Source of the DNA: Ligula intestinalis
Taxonomy: Eukaryota; Platyhelminthes; Cestoda; Diphyllobothriidea; Diphyllobothriidae
Direction: 5' to 3'
DNA length: 64,000 bases
Assembly: GCA_036362985.1 (NCBI GenBank)
Contig: JAYGXS010000002.1
Coordinates: forward strand, 90,121,265 to 90,185,264
Made by a program: the position numbers and the translations under genes. The notes beneath the pieces were generated by a model, which searched no databases, was not told the origin of the DNA, and saw only the letters and a program-made list of their open reading frames with translations. Below, one piece after another: positions 1-11,904 of the stretch. How positions within the stretch are numbered: position 1 is the stretch's first letter; the number at the start of each line of letters is the position of its first letter.

Positions 1-409
1 TTGGTCACAACGGCAGGTCAAGGCAAGTATTAACCGCCCTGTTGCCTAACTTAAACAAAGCTACCATTTTATATATGTCTAATCAATTGATGCACTTAGT
101 GGAAATATACGTGAAATTGAATAAATTATCAATAAAAATAGCTTCGTTACCATTTTAAAATATAACAAAAAGTACTTAGATAGCCTTCTGGGTCTGTCAA
201 CAGCATTCGCAAAAGTTAGGGAAACCGAGTAATAACTTTGCCTTAACCATTATCTCCGCTTATTCCCGCTTCCCCCGTCTCTATCCCCGTTCTACCCGGC
301 GATTGTGCTGGCAGGGAGGCCCAAAACTATCGTGGTGTTCACCGAACATCGGTTTTAGCTTAAATCTTAGGAAAAATAATTTATAACCAAATTTTAGACC
401 ATCTGACGA
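1..409. other. Non-coding, nothing recognised
   Basis: No reading frame, RNA gene or repeat could be supported here. The region leads into the decayed LINE reverse transcriptase that starts near 410. Confidence 0.4.
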
Positions 410-1262
410 ATGCAAATAAAAATAATTTGTATTTACCTTTTGTCTTTGCCTTTTTTACCTGAAAAGTCATGTCATTCCTACCATCTCACTTTCTCGGAAT
501 TCATCTCTAGAAATAGGGATGACGGGAACACTATAGTTGCAATTTACTTTGATCTTAAAAAAGCCTCTGATATAGTTCCCCATAAAAGGCTGATCATGAA
601 GCTAATGAGTCACGGGATTTGGCCACCTCTCCTTGATTTTCTCAAATCCTATCTTTAAAACCGATCCCAAGCAGTACAACTTAGAAATATAGTATCAGAC
701 CCAGCTCATATAAGCAGTGTTATTTTTCAAGGCACTATCCAAGGCCCCATCTTATTTCTCATTTACATTCATGGGTTATCTACTGTATCAACTTCTGCTG
801 AAACATTTTTCTGTGCAGACGACTTTAAACTTGCACATGCATATAATAAGCATTCGATAATTAATGAGCACAGAAAGATAGAGTCAGATCTTACAAAACT
901 AAATGTCTGGAGTTCTAAATGGCAAATGCCATTTTCACCAACAAATGTCATCTCTTGATATTTGGATCATTGAAACTTTCTCCCATAATTTTTAACGCCG
1001 AAGAAATTTAAGAGACGACAGCCATAAAAGATTTAGATCTGAGCTATAAAACACTCTGGACTTATCCACTCACATTAAACAAATAGCACCAAAAGCTAAC
1101 AGATTATGTGGTTTCATAAGTAAAATTTTTACATCGATCACACTTAAGACGCAACTTTATAAATACTCGTTTTACCTACCCTGGACTACTCTTCTATTTT
1201 TTTGGCATTATGTCATCAGCTGGTCGAAAGAAACTAGAAGGCATTCAGCGGCGCTTTACCAG
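410..1262 (+). pseudogene. LINE reverse transcriptase relic, left half
   Basis: Conceptual translation gives decayed reverse-transcriptase blocks in the right order: a DLKKA..VPHKRL block near 550-590 (the usual F/DxKAFDxVPH region), a GTIQGPILFLIYI block near 730-770, an ADD block near 818-826 (the catalytic xADD motif), and a KKLEGIQRRFTR block near 1226-1261 that normally follows the thumb. In-frame stops and frameshifts are frequent, so it is dead. It belongs to the CR1/L2/Jockey-type non-LTR group by these motifs. The copy stops abruptly at about 1262, where a minus-strand element begins. The missing C-terminal part appears in the same orientation at about 6254, so this copy was probably split by a later insertion. 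Confidence 0.7.
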
Positions 1263-1484
1263 ATAAGTCACTTTAAGTCACTTTATTAAGGGAAGAAGGC
1301 TTTTGCCCTTGAGCTCCCTATTCATAACCAAATTCGCATAAAGGGTCCACCGTAACAATAGTACATAATACAACTGTACAAATGTAGGCTTAACATCAGC
1401 GATAAGTTTGTGCCAGTTGCAAGGTGCTGCTACTGACAATTTGTTCATTTTATCTGCCACAGTTTCTCAGCAAATGAGAATCAA

Positions 1485-4213
1485 GTTTGTGTTAAAAAAT
1501 GTCAACAGTATCTGAGAGGACCACATCTTCCGGGAGTCCGTTCCACGCTCCAATGAATCTCTGGGAGAAGGCGTTTCGTCGAACGTCGATACGGGCTGAT
1601 TTCCTCTGTAGTTTAAAAGGATGACCTCGCCGAGCCAGTTCGGAGAAATCATAAAATTCTAGGGCGCAGTCTTGGCCTCTAACAATACGGAAGGTTTGTA
1701 TGAGGTCCCCGTGGATTTGCCTATAATTTAGAGGGAAAAGATCAAGTTCGGTCAGTCTGTCTTCATAAGGCAGATGACCAAGATTCTTGACCATCTTCGT
1801 AGCCCTCGCCTGCACTCTTGAACCACGGACGCCAGGCCTGGACAGCATACTCCAAGTGGGACCGAACAAACGCTCCGTAGGTTGCCCTGAAGAGCTCCTT
1901 GTCAATGTTGACGAATACCCACCTAATCGCAAACAGCACCTGTGTCGCGCGTTTAGCTGCCTTTACACACTGAGTAGATGGTTTAAGTGAGGAATTTATT
2001 AGAACACCGAGATCCTTTTGTTCGTTCACATTTGAAAGCGGGTGCCCATCGAGGAGGTATTGGAAGAAATCGTTCTCCTCATCAGTCCTTCTAGTACGGA
2101 GTCTTAAAACCACACACTTACTAATGTTGAAGTTTAAAAGCCAACAAGCAGACCAGCAGCTAAGTCGATTAAGACTCTCTTGAAGTGCTTTCCTATCGGC
2201 GTCAGACCTGATGGCTCTTCGGAGTTTGACGTCGTCGGCAAACATGATAGCGCTGCAACCCAGGTCCTTGAAACAGTCGTTGATATAGATAAGGAAGAGC
2301 AGTGGCCCTAAGACAGAGCCTTTGGGGACGCCACTCAGCACAGATGTAGGGTTTGACTTTGAATCACCCATGCACACAGTTTGCGATTGCCCTGTGAGAA
2401 AATCTGTAATCCATGCCAGCAGGTTTCCTCTTATGCCAATTTCTGACAATTTATACATTAGACGCTTATGTGGGACGCTGTCGAATGCCTTCTTGAAGTC
2501 CGTATAGATGACGTCAACCTTACCATCTTCATCCAAAGCGCGAGTCCACTGCTCAGTGGAAAGTAGAAGGCTAGAAAGGCAGGAATGGTTCTTTCTGAAG
2601 CCGTGTTGGAGCCCTGACAGTAGGTTGTTCTCCTCCAAGAACTTCATTGTCGTCTTCTTAATTATCGTTTCCATCACCTTACAGCAAATGCATATTAGGC
2701 TGACTGGCCGGTAATTGTTGACCTTCGTGCGTGTTCCGCCCTTGTATATCGGGTAAATATTTGCCATTTTCCATTCGGATGGCAGTTTTCCTAGTTCAAA
2801 TGAAGAACGAAAAATATGTGCTAGGGGCCCTGAGAGTTCGCTTGCCAATTCTTTCAAGAACTTGGCTGGTATATTGTCTGGACCGGATGACTTTGCTTCT
2901 CTGAGGCTCTGCAGCTCCCTCTCAACTACAGATGTTGAAAATAGTAGATAATGAAGTGCCGGACCGGCGTTTACAACAGCACTGTTGGCATTATCAAAAT
3001 GAAGCTCAGTTTTCCTAGTGAATACCGAGACAAAGAACCGGCTACAGTACTCGGCTTTCTCGTCATTATCAACGACTTCTCCGCCATCATCATTCGTAAG
3101 TACTGCGACAGAATCCTTGTTTTTTATCTACTGTTAATATAGCGGAATAGAATTTTGGGCTTTTCTTTGGCCTGTTGGAGGATTCTTTATTCATAGTTTT
3201 TCGTGGCCTGGTGAATTAATTTTTTTACTGCATTTCTTTGGCGTCAGAATTCCTCGAGGTGCCCTGGCGACCCAGTTTTCCTGAATAACTCCCATTACCT
3301 ATTCTTCTTCAGTTGCCTGTTAAGGATTCTCGTCAACCAGGCAGGACGACTAGTCGTCTTGTGTACCTTCACCGGACAAAAGCGCTTAAGCAGATCTAAT
3401 GCAACCCTCTTGAGTGATCTCCAATCCTCCTCCGGATCCCCCTTGAGTAGGCAGTCCCAATTCACGGACGATAGTGCATTCTTCATTGAATTGAGATCTG
3501 CCTTCCATATGTTTGGCTGGTCCTCCATTTTCCTCAGCCAATGAGTGTGGAGTGAGTAATCCCATAGTAGCGTCCTATGGTCACTCTTACCGAGCGGAGC
3601 ACTTGAATGCACTTCATCTAAGTAGGATGAATCCTTCGTGAAAATGAGATCCAAACAAGTAGCCCGGTGGTTTTATCGAAATTTGGTTATGTCCTTAACG
3701 TTCTGAACTAGAGATAGATCAAGCGTGAGGTCCATTAAGTTGGAACTAAAGGAAGTTGACGCCGCATTCACTGTCAGGTTGTTCCATTCAATTGCAGGGG
3801 CATTAAAATCACCAACGATGAGAACCTCCTGGTGGCTAGCAGCTTCCTTCACCAGACCAAGGAGTGAGTCGTCGGCTCCACTCAAAATGTTTGGTGGCCG
3901 GTAAACGGCCAGGAATTCAAGGTTCTGTGAATTTGCCTTCTTGATCTTTAACCAGACGGACTCATACTCCAGGGCGACAGTGTGTTCCCTTTCTACAACA
4001 GAGATTTCAGTTCTGACATACACGACAACCCCACCTCCTTGTCGGTGTTGGCGGTCTTTGCGGAAAAGCTGCTATGCTGGAATCGAAATCTCTGAATCTG
4101 CGATTTCTGCTTTTAGCCATGTTTCCGTTATTGTAACTACATCAGGTTTCCGCTCCGAAAGTACTGCCTTGAGTTCATCAATTTTTGAGGGAAGACGTTG
4201 GGCATTAGTTTAA
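1485..4213 (-). pseudogene. CR1-like ORF2: endonuclease plus reverse transcriptase
   Basis: The endonuclease part runs about 4213-3295. It contains TITETWL, GGGVVVYVR, YRPPN, the catalytic-type block VGDFNAP and a late PLGKSDHRTLL block (SDH motif). The reverse transcriptase follows, best seen at 2857-1763: NNYRPVSL, FRKNHSC, DFKKAFDSVPHKRL, GVPKGSVLGPLLFLIYIND, FADDVKL (catalytic Asp pair) and EQKDLGVLI. Near 1800-1930 the frame shifts and the C-terminal block RATKMVKNLGHLPYEDRL continues to about 1485. Frameshifts and stops between 3295 and 2857 and near 4030 show it is broken. Its role in the family is target-site nicking and target-primed reverse transcription. Confidence 0.8.
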
Positions 4214-5324
4214 AGAAAGCTCAATTTAGACTTTGTCCCCACTTTATGCAGGCGGTTGCCTCTTGCGTGAGATTGCAAGCAGGGAACTGTCGGTGCTGAT
4301 GGAGACGGACTGTTGTCCATCCCGACTAGGCTGTTAGTGTTTTCGGCTTTCTCCAGAGGAGTGACCTCGGGACATGGACGATCTCCCCGTTCAGAATTCG
4401 AAGATTGCTCTCGCCGAGTTCGCATCTCCTGTGGAGTTCTACTTATAGCAATCTCCATTTCTCCCACTCCGCGGGGGAAAATTCTCGCTGAAAAAAACCG
4501 TCGAGTGTAAGTATTGGTTTCCTACTTAAAAATACGTGGACTTCAGCCTCACTCTTCAGGACAACCTTCAACGGTCTTGGTTGGCGTTGTTCATCTTTTG
4601 AGTCTGTTATACGGCCCATTCGGAATGCCTTTAGCACTTCGACTTTCTCCTCACCCTTTAGGAGGAATTTCAGATATTCTTTAAATAACTTCCTGTCCTC
4701 TTCAAGTCTTGATTTCTGGGTATCGGAAGTACCTTCTGGCATGCCTTTTATGACTATGCAGTTTATACGAGTGGTACTCACCTTCGGACTGTCGTCCCCT
4801 TCTGCTTCTCTAGGGTTTGTTAGGACAGATTTGCTTCGAGGTTCAGCGCTCCTGTTCGTTTTGGCCTGCGAAGGTGCCCTTTTTGTTTGGCTCGTGCTCA
4901 AGCTCGGCCAACTTATATTAGCACTTGGGCTTAGTTGGCCTTTTTTGGGAGCCCGAGAGCGCTTCTTCGTTCTCTGAGAAGCCAGTAGGTTGACCATTTT
5001 TTCTGTCCATGGCAGACTACCAACTCCCTCAAGCACCCTGGCTGCCGGATCATTTTTGTGCGTAGACACTTCGGCGAGGGATGTTGCTTCTTCGTACGTT
5101 AGATTTCCTCGCTCAAGTTCACGCATTGCCGGTTTCTCCTCACGAAGGAGAAATAGAGATAAAAATTTCAGTTCTTCCATCTCCACTCTAAGACTATTAA
5201 CCACCTTCTCAATGTTCGTAAATTTGTTCAAAAAAGTAAAATATGATATGGAGGCTTCATCTTCATGCGTTTCATCCCTTAAACTTTTACGACTTTTAGC
5301 TCGCTTGGCAGGAGGGGATTTCAA
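4210..5324 (-). pseudogene. CR1-like ORF1 protein
   Basis: A 293-codon open frame starts at 5324 and ends at 4443; the protein appears to continue in a shifted frame down to 4210, where it meets the start of the endonuclease. The N-terminal part is basic and hydrophilic with a possible coiled-coil region (ISYFTFLNKF through EEMEELK-like heptads). The C-terminal part (about residues 190-270) resembles the RRM-like nucleic-acid-binding domain of LINE ORF1 proteins: INCIVIKGMPEG, KVEVLKAFRMGR, RPLKVVLKSEAEV. I infer RNA binding and chaperone function from position and this pattern. The frameshift near 4450 probably inactivates it. Confidence 0.6.
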
Positions 5325-5387
5325 AGAATTTCTACATCGATTTTCTGTAGTTAGTAAGGAATTTGGAAACTACCACTCCATCCCGTG

Positions 5388-5455
5388 ATGGCAAAGAGAG
5401 GTAGGCGCTCGACTTCTATGCGAGGGGTCCAGGATTCGAATACGGGCGGTGGCGT
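5388..5455 (+). repeat. tRNA-like (A/B box) sequence, possible SINE head
   Basis: The stretch has an A-box-like start (tggcaaagagaggtagg) and, about 45 bases later, a B-box-like ggattcgaatac. This is the spacing of an internal Pol III promoter. It does not fold convincingly as an intact tRNA by eye, so a SINE head or tRNA relic is more likely than a working gene. Confidence 0.3.
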
Positions 5456-5590
5456 GACTTTTTTCCTTGTTGCGATGATGTCGGGATTTGGAATGCAGGC
5501 ACTGGCAAACATTCCTTCCCGTCTTCCGAAGCTGTATCGCACATAGTTTCAATTTTTCTGTCACCATCTTTTCACAGCAGACCATTAATG

Positions 5591-6253
5591 AATCAAATAG
5601 TAAAGTGGATTGCTTTGGACTGTAAATAACCGATTTAGATTACTTTCATCCTGTGTCTTCGTGGTGGAGTTGATTAGATGCTCAACTTGGTGTTCGTAAC
5701 TTGAGTCTTCTGAACTCAAGAGACTTTTGCCCTTTTAGCGGGGGGTGATTTCGTCGCATCAATCTTGTGACTTCTGCCCTCGAAATTACGACTACGGCTT
5801 TTAAACGAAATTAAATTTAAGTCTACAGTAGACCCCGATCATGTGGTGGTAAAGACTGATACTGGCGAACTACAGGTTTTGAGTTCATGTCCCTCTTGCG
5901 CCGCGGCTTTTACAAGCCGATCTGCACGTTTATTTTTGTCTCCCATCATAGATCAGACTGACGATAAACGATATTAACGTTCTATGCAATATGTATAAAG
6001 CGTTCAACTGTATGAAAAAGGTTATTGAAATGACTCAGCTGTTTGTCGAGAGCTGGAATCCGGGAGAATTGTTGACAGAAGGCAGTGACAGAGATGATGC
6101 TCGCTTTGACTAATGTCCTGTCGGGTCTTCTGAGGCTAGAGTTATTGCGAAAGCGAATCCAAAAGCTAACAACGAAAGTCCGCCAGATGGCAAGGTGAAC
6201 CGAAATCCCGAAAATAATATTTCCCACGGAGGACGAGAAATTTATACCGTAAT
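5591..6253. other. Unassigned sequence between LINE pieces
   Basis: No coding signal is visible. By position it is either the 5' untranslated part of the minus-strand CR1-like element or filler that arrived with it, because the interrupted plus-strand LINE resumes at its right edge. Confidence 0.3.
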
Positions 6254-6710
6254 TTGAAGTGCGCGCTTATTTGTATAAATATTTATATAAATATGATGGC
6301 ACACACGATTCCTACATTAAACAATATAATAAGTATGGTCTCCGACCCCTCTGGATTCGCAGACTCCAAAATGGTCTTACTTTCCTATTCAAAGTCACGC
6401 ACGACGAAGAAATTCTCAGCACACACATGCTACTATATCAAAATGGTCCCCGGGACACTAGAAATAATGTAAATACGATCTAAATCCCCAAATTCAATAA
6501 GGCTCAATGGATTAATTTCTACACTGTTACATACGCAACAATATGGAATATTCTTCCTATATCTATTCGGAAAAGTTGAACTCTCGTAGAATTCAAAACA
6601 AAAATAAAAATGTTTCTTTTAAGTAGCACGACACATCTTTTCTTGAAAAAGATAGGACACTTTTCAAGTCAGTTCTTTGATAGAGAAATAGGGCCTAAGG
6701 GCCTCTAATA
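6254..6710 (+). pseudogene. LINE reverse transcriptase relic, right half (C-terminus)
   Basis: Translation near 6259-6620 shows the C-terminal pattern of CR1/L2-type reverse transcriptases: GLRPLWIRRLQNGLTFLFKV, then WINFYTVTYATIWNILPISI and EFKTKIKMFL (compare the usual RR..D..LYK, F..R....WN.LP and F...L..FL spacing). It is the natural continuation of the block that breaks off at about 1262. An aataaa-bearing 3' tail follows near 6708. Stops are present, so this is a fossil. Confidence 0.55.
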
Positions 6711-8487
6711 AAATCCTGTCCAAGAGCCTCAAATTCTGTCACTAAATCACGAACCTTGCACAGGCTGATTTCTCCTGATAGCGAGTTCCTGATACAGATC
6801 ATCCACCTGGATCAGTACTTGGCATTTGTAGATGACTAGCAAGTTATGATTTCACACCTACGTTATGGGCAATGAAATCTCAAATCGAATCGTCCTGTAC
6901 TCCATATTCCACTACAATTTTCCGCCGGGAAGTTTCCATTCAGCGAATATACTTTTCGATTCCTTGACCTTGAAATACATAAGGAGTGCCCGATGGCCTC
7001 GCCGATTACGTTGATGGAGGATTTTGATCTCTTCGAGGAGCGCCTGCTAGACGCGTATTATTGGCAGCAGGCGGTAGGACTTTTCACTCTTCTAATTATT
7101 TGCTTAATTAGGTTGCCTTCCTGCGTACGCGGGAAGCATGAAGGGCGCATGACCTCGTCAAGGGGCTCATGCAAACACTATTTGACAGCCGTCTGCTGGC
7201 AGAATTCAACCTAACAGGTGGCTATAATCGCTGAAATCTCCAGCACACAGGAGCGTACGCTCTGCTGGAAGGTAAGCATTTCACTTTGATTGAATTATCC
7301 TCTACCCCTAGATGTTTTTGGAACGTGAGCGGAGACCCACCCCACACGGCCAACGGACTTCGAGGAGGCCATCCGCTCCTTGCTGAAATCGGCAGTTTCT
7401 AAACACCACCACCTGCAAAAACTGGAGGATCGCATTGCAGAAAGTTGCAGTGCCAGTGATTAGTTGAAAACTACTTCCCTTATATATAAACACAATATTT
7501 TGTAAATAAATAACCCTCGTTTCTATACTACGAACTACTTATTTTAATATCAGCTGCTGGTGGGAGGGTAGGAGGCGCACGCGAAAAAGGGCTGCGGACC
7601 TTGCGAATCATGAAACATAGGGGGGGGGGGTACATCGTCGGACGGGCCGGGGAGCTACGCGAAACATGCAGCCACCAGGGGGAGGAAGCTAAACGGGGAA
7701 CGGGGGAGGTGTATGCGAGCACCACGAGGACAGCACATGCGTAGGGCTAGTAACAGCATACAAGCGAAGGCGGCCAATCAGCAATCGCAAATATGGTGCG
7801 TCCTTGCAGCACACGAACGCGTACAACCAAAGGCACCCACATTTCCTTTCGGCCAATAAGCGCACGCGCTAGTTAACAGCAGGGAAGACAGCTACAACGC
7901 ATGGTGCGCACGTGCAAGTAACACGCGTATGCATACAAAAAGAGGCCGTAATGACCGGCCAATCAGCTGGCTTACTATTATAACACATTTGACACATTTA
8001 CTGATGAAGAGCATCGCTCTAGAGAAATACCACTAGGGCATGGGAAATTTTTTGTTGTCTTTACCCCGTTTTTGGTTGGCGTTTTTGGCATTCGATGCGG
8101 AATGGCAATTATGCTCCGCAAAAATGTATTAGATGTCCGAACTCCCCTCAAAGATAGGTGCCGAAATTTTACAATGCGCAATACTGCAAAGCAGGGAGAA
8201 CACCGAATCGCACCCTGGATTAGTGCCTGTATGAAGAGGATAATTTTTCGAACTGACCGCGGCTGAATATACCTCTGAAGAAGGATCAATCACAAATCCA
8301 AAAATGATATACTGTTTCCAGACCTCAAATATTCGTACTCTGAAACCTCTAACACATGTATTGCATGGATATTATTTTCCAATTTTGATCTTATTGTACC
8401 TTTGCGGACAGGTTTTTTCATCAAGAAAAAATTCCCTATCTTGCATAGTATTAACTGAGCAATAAACAAAAACAGAGCCAATATCTG
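6711..8487. other. Intergenic, no gene recognised
   Basis: No reading frame with recognisable homology is present. It contains the GC-rich stretch at 7550-7980 and an 11-base G run at 7620-7630. Confidence 0.35.
7550..7980. promoter_or_regulatory. GC-rich stretch with three CCAAT-type motifs
   Basis: The GC and CpG content is clearly higher than in the AT-rich flanks. Three ggccaat motifs lie at about 7772, 7851 and 7957, roughly 80-105 bases apart and all on the plus strand, two of them extended to ggccaatcagc. CCAAT boxes are NF-Y sites in animals. No downstream gene could be identified, so promoter function is only a suggestion; a retroelement promoter is an alternative. Confidence 0.25.
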
Positions 8488-8742
8488 TGTGCAAAAGAAG
8501 GGGTTTGTTTTAGGTTTTTTCCTGTTTTCCAAGGGTTTTGACGGTGCCCAAGAGGCATCGTACCAATAAAACGTATTATTATGCGACCAATCGTTTAATC
8601 GCCAAAGATATTCCTGGAAGTTATTTTCAATCACAAAACTAAAACGAACACAATACTGACTGCAAGAGAGGGCGTTTGTTTCAGGTTATTTCTGTCTTCG
8701 AGGTTATGGAAGGCGCCCAAGAAGAGCTTAACCAATTAGCCC
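8488..8742 (+). repeat. Diverged direct repeat, two units of about 75 bases
   Basis: Sequence at about 8490-8567 (gtttgttttaggtttttt ... gtgcccaagaggc ... accaat) recurs at about 8663-8740 (gtttgtttcaggttattt ... gcgcccaagaagag ... accaat), about 173 bases later and in the same direction. Both end in accaat. There is no coding content. Confidence 0.45.
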
Positions 8743-9969
8743 AATTTTTTTATTGCCTGAAAACCGGTAATAAATAAATAAATTTATCCCGGTTGTCTAT
8801 CCATCCGTATTCTTTGACTTCTGGTTTGGCCACCTAAAAGTTGTCTACTGTCATCCCATGACATCTCATCTTCATTAAGATGCAAAAGTTCCTCGTTTCA
8901 TTGGGGTCCTTGGGTCTTCTCGGCATGGCGATCCATCCATACATTCGTCATCTTCCACAACCCATTAATGCCCCATGCGGTGACATCAGAAGTAGGCCAC
9001 GCTGCTTGCGTCGATTTTGTGGCTGCTGCAGTCTTTCTGCTGACAATTGGCCTCAAAGAGCATGTGGGTACCTTCTGTGTTGCTGTCGAACTACTTATGT
9101 TGCGTGACAAAAAAATTGGACACTCGATGAAAATCCTATTACTGAAAAGTTGGGAGTACGTTTTTATTATCTAATAAACCAGTTCTGTTGGTATGGCGTG
9201 ATTGCTGAGATTCTGGTCTAGCTTCTCATTTACAGTCATTCAGCCATCTCTCGCTCCGTGATGGAGGAGTTCGCGTGATCCTGTTCTTCATTCTACACAC
9301 CTGATTACCAAACAGCGGTGCTTTACTGCATCACATAGGAGACCGTCCCACAGCCACCAACTTGTCCTCCCCGGCTTACGCCCAGGTTGCAGTTACCTCC
9401 TCCAGGTCTCGTTCGTGCTCTGGCTCTGGTGCATCTTGTGTTGTGTTCTCTTCTTCCGACCGCCAAACCGTCGACTTCTACTTCAACCATGACTGCATGC
9501 GACCAGCTCAATCTGCCTTCCTCTATCCGAAATGCGCCCACTTCTCAACTTTAATGTTTCCTGTCAGTTCTGCTTTGCTGCTTCGGTTTGTCGTACAGTT
9601 CCGTATAATTCCTTTCCTTTTACTGTGCACGTATACTCTAACCTTTCCTTTGTTTCTGCCAGTGCTCGATCTTCATCAAGCTAAACCGATGTTCCTATGT
9701 TCGTTTGCAGTAATTTATGCCATCTCCTCTGCGTCGCACAGCGCTTTCTTCATTCCTCAAATTGTCCGTTGAGTCTTCATTCGATGCTTGCTCCCATTGT
9801 CCACATGTCGGCGCCTTCGTAAGATTTTTGCCGATAAGAGAACGTCTTTGTATAACTGACTACTCACCTGGTAACATGTCAAAATTACTCGTAAACTGGA
9901 TAACATGTCTTAAATGGGTTGACAAATTGACCGAAAACCTCTAGTCTCATGCAGAAACTTGTGGTAGGT
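8743..9969. other. Intergenic, nothing recognised
   Basis: Open frames here (for example plus strand 9362-9772) are serine- and cysteine-rich, lack known motifs and overlap open frames on the other strand. I do not call a gene. Confidence 0.35.
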
Positions 9970-10115
9970 AGATGCCCTATCTGCTTTTGCTCTATGAATA
10001 TATTTCTGAGGACGAATCCACGACAGATATCGAATCGTCAGGCGAATTAAAGTATTGTCCCAGCGATCGAGTCATCTTCTCAGATGCCAAAACTTTCAAT
10101 TGCGGACGAACTACA
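9970..10115 (+). mobile_element. Penelope-like element 3' end fragment
   Basis: The order of short blocks matches the 3' ends of the better PLE copies in this window: an atctgcttttgct block, a decayed hammerhead-like core at 10006-10035 (CTGAGGA in place of CTGATGA, GAAT in place of GAAA), then tcgtcaggcgaatta and gcgatcgagtc. The closest relative here is the plus-strand copy at 55640-55970. No coding part remains. Confidence 0.6.
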
Positions 10116-11588
10116 AAATTCGAAGCACACCACGACCCACCTGCGACGTTTCCATTCTTGTTTCGCCAAACTAAACATAAAACTCAGGCCATGCAAGGGA
10201 TAAACACAAAAGCGGTCGCCATCTCGACCCTTAAAGCACGTTTGAGTAGTGTTCTTTTCAGTGCATTTTCAGTTCGAATTGCATAAAGTGCGTTCTGTCA
10301 TTGGCGAAGAAAAATTAGACCATAGCTATAGGCTGTGCTCTCGGGTCTGTAAGAAAGGTCTTACCATACCAAAAGATTTATAAAGCATGATAACGTATGC
10401 AGCTTACACCATTCGTGTTAAGTTAAAATAATCGAAGGCAGTAAAAAGAGCATCCCCAATGTGTGACCACATTTCTTAGTAACGAGTGCAATTGCTTCTG
10501 CTCCTTATATTCCGCAGCCCAAATAAATTAAAAACTTATTTGTGCCAGATTGATTCATGCAAACTGTTTGATTAGTCACTGATAGTCCTACCGATTCTAT
10601 GTTGACAGCAATGGTGACTTTCAGAAAAAAAACACTTGAAGAGCATGTATATTCCTTCGCGGAAAACTCCCCAGACGAGTACACATATGTCGGAAGGGAT
10701 AGAAAGTTAAATATGCGGTCAACATGTTCGTCTTTTCATACAAATGAGCCCTAGAATTTGAGAAAGTGTGTGCGAAAAGAGACAGCAATTTAAGTGGTGG
10801 CGACTGTTTGTTGACACCGTTCATGATAGGAAGGCGGGGCAGGAGTTGGCGAGGGTGCAGAGGATTGCATGCTGTTAGGCAACTGTTGATGATGATCGGT
10901 GCGAAGTTTGCTTGGTCGTTTTTATGTGCAAAAGACTGGCCTCCCTAACCTTACTACTTTTGATTGACTCGTCTCGCTTACACTGTATAACCGGCTCCAT
11001 AGGAGCAAGTAAATGCGCATTTGTATATGCTCTGAGCTGAATTTAAATCTTTCCCAATTATATTCTCTGACTTTTCTGCTTAATCTATTTGTGTTCATAC
11101 ACTTCTATAGTTGTTCTCCGGATGGGGTCAATTTTTGTCAATCGATTAGATAACGCAATCTAATCCAGTTTGACCTTGATTGTTTGTTAGCGCTATCTAG
11201 CTGTGCAGTCTATACAAATCTTCAAGGCCAGGGCCAAGCGTTTGGCTTGTCGTACTAGCGTGCGTACGAGTGCAGTTACTGTCGTTATGAAGACTTCGTT
11301 GCACTTAAAAACGAATATATATATACGCATCTATTATTGCTTATTGATCGTGGAATTTTTACTATTCATATTGGAGATCACTGTCATGTTATTCTGCAGA
11401 ATAACATCTGCGAACGAGTTGTGTGCCAAAGTAATGGCTAGCTATTAACAAACTTTTGGTGACTTAATATTATCAAGGATGGCTCAAAAGTTGCTTTGGC
11501 TGTGGAGTTGCCGGAATTGCGTCAAGACCATATTTTCTATACTGTTTGCTCAAGCAGGGACTACCTGTAGGTGTGCTATCATTATAAC
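10116..11588. other. Intergenic, nothing recognised
   Basis: No coding or repeat signal could be supported here. Confidence 0.35.
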
Positions 11589-11904
11589 CCCTGATAGAAA
11601 AACGCTAGCGCCGCGCTAAGTCGCCTAGCGCCATCGCGCTATTCTGTCCCTGCGTTGCGCGCACGCATATATTTGCCCCCAGGCGACATTCGAAAAGCGT
11701 TCCTAGTGGGCGTCACCCCTTGTGACAGGGGGATACCATCCCCCCTATAGCTGGCGCAGGCACTCCGCGGTCGAAATCTGGGCCAAGTTGAATCTAGTTG
11801 ATGCAGGCAAAAGTTTGAAACCCTGTGACAATTGCAAGTGGGGGGCGGGGGCTAATCACGTGCACGCAGAGTAGTGCGATGGCGCTAGCGTTTTTCTATT
11901 AGGG
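11589..11904. mobile_element. Small element with 24-bp terminal inverted repeats (MITE-like)
   Basis: The ends are inverted copies of each other: left ccctgatagaaaaacgctag followed by cgcc, and right ggcgctagcgtttttctattaggg, with one mismatch over 24 bp. The 316-bp interior is GC-rich, has no reading frame and includes local palindromes (a gctagc core within the repeats and gtcaccccttgtgac in the middle). This is the architecture of a non-autonomous DNA transposon. I could not find a clear target-site duplication in the flanks, so the superfamily is open. Confidence 0.65.

Larger units (their letters stand above)
1263..5590 (-). mobile_element. CR1-like non-LTR retrotransposon, nearly full length
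   Basis: Read on the minus strand this element has an ORF1, then an apurinic-type endonuclease, then a reverse transcriptase, ending at about 1263. The 3' end shows AATAAA followed by two copies of a ten-base unit (aagtcacttt on the plus strand, 1264-1283). Short terminal repeats without a long poly-A tail are typical of CR1-clade elements. The 5' boundary is unsure: ORF1 starts at 5324, and untranslated sequence could reach 5590 or even 6250, where the interrupted older element resumes. Several frameshifts make it inactive, but it is much better preserved than the LINE it sits in. Confidence 0.75.

Noticed and set aside
9362..9772. 136-codon plus-strand open frame
   Set aside because: Composition is serine/cysteine-rich and low-information, no domain is visible, it overlaps opposite-strand frames, and no splice-consistent neighbours were found.
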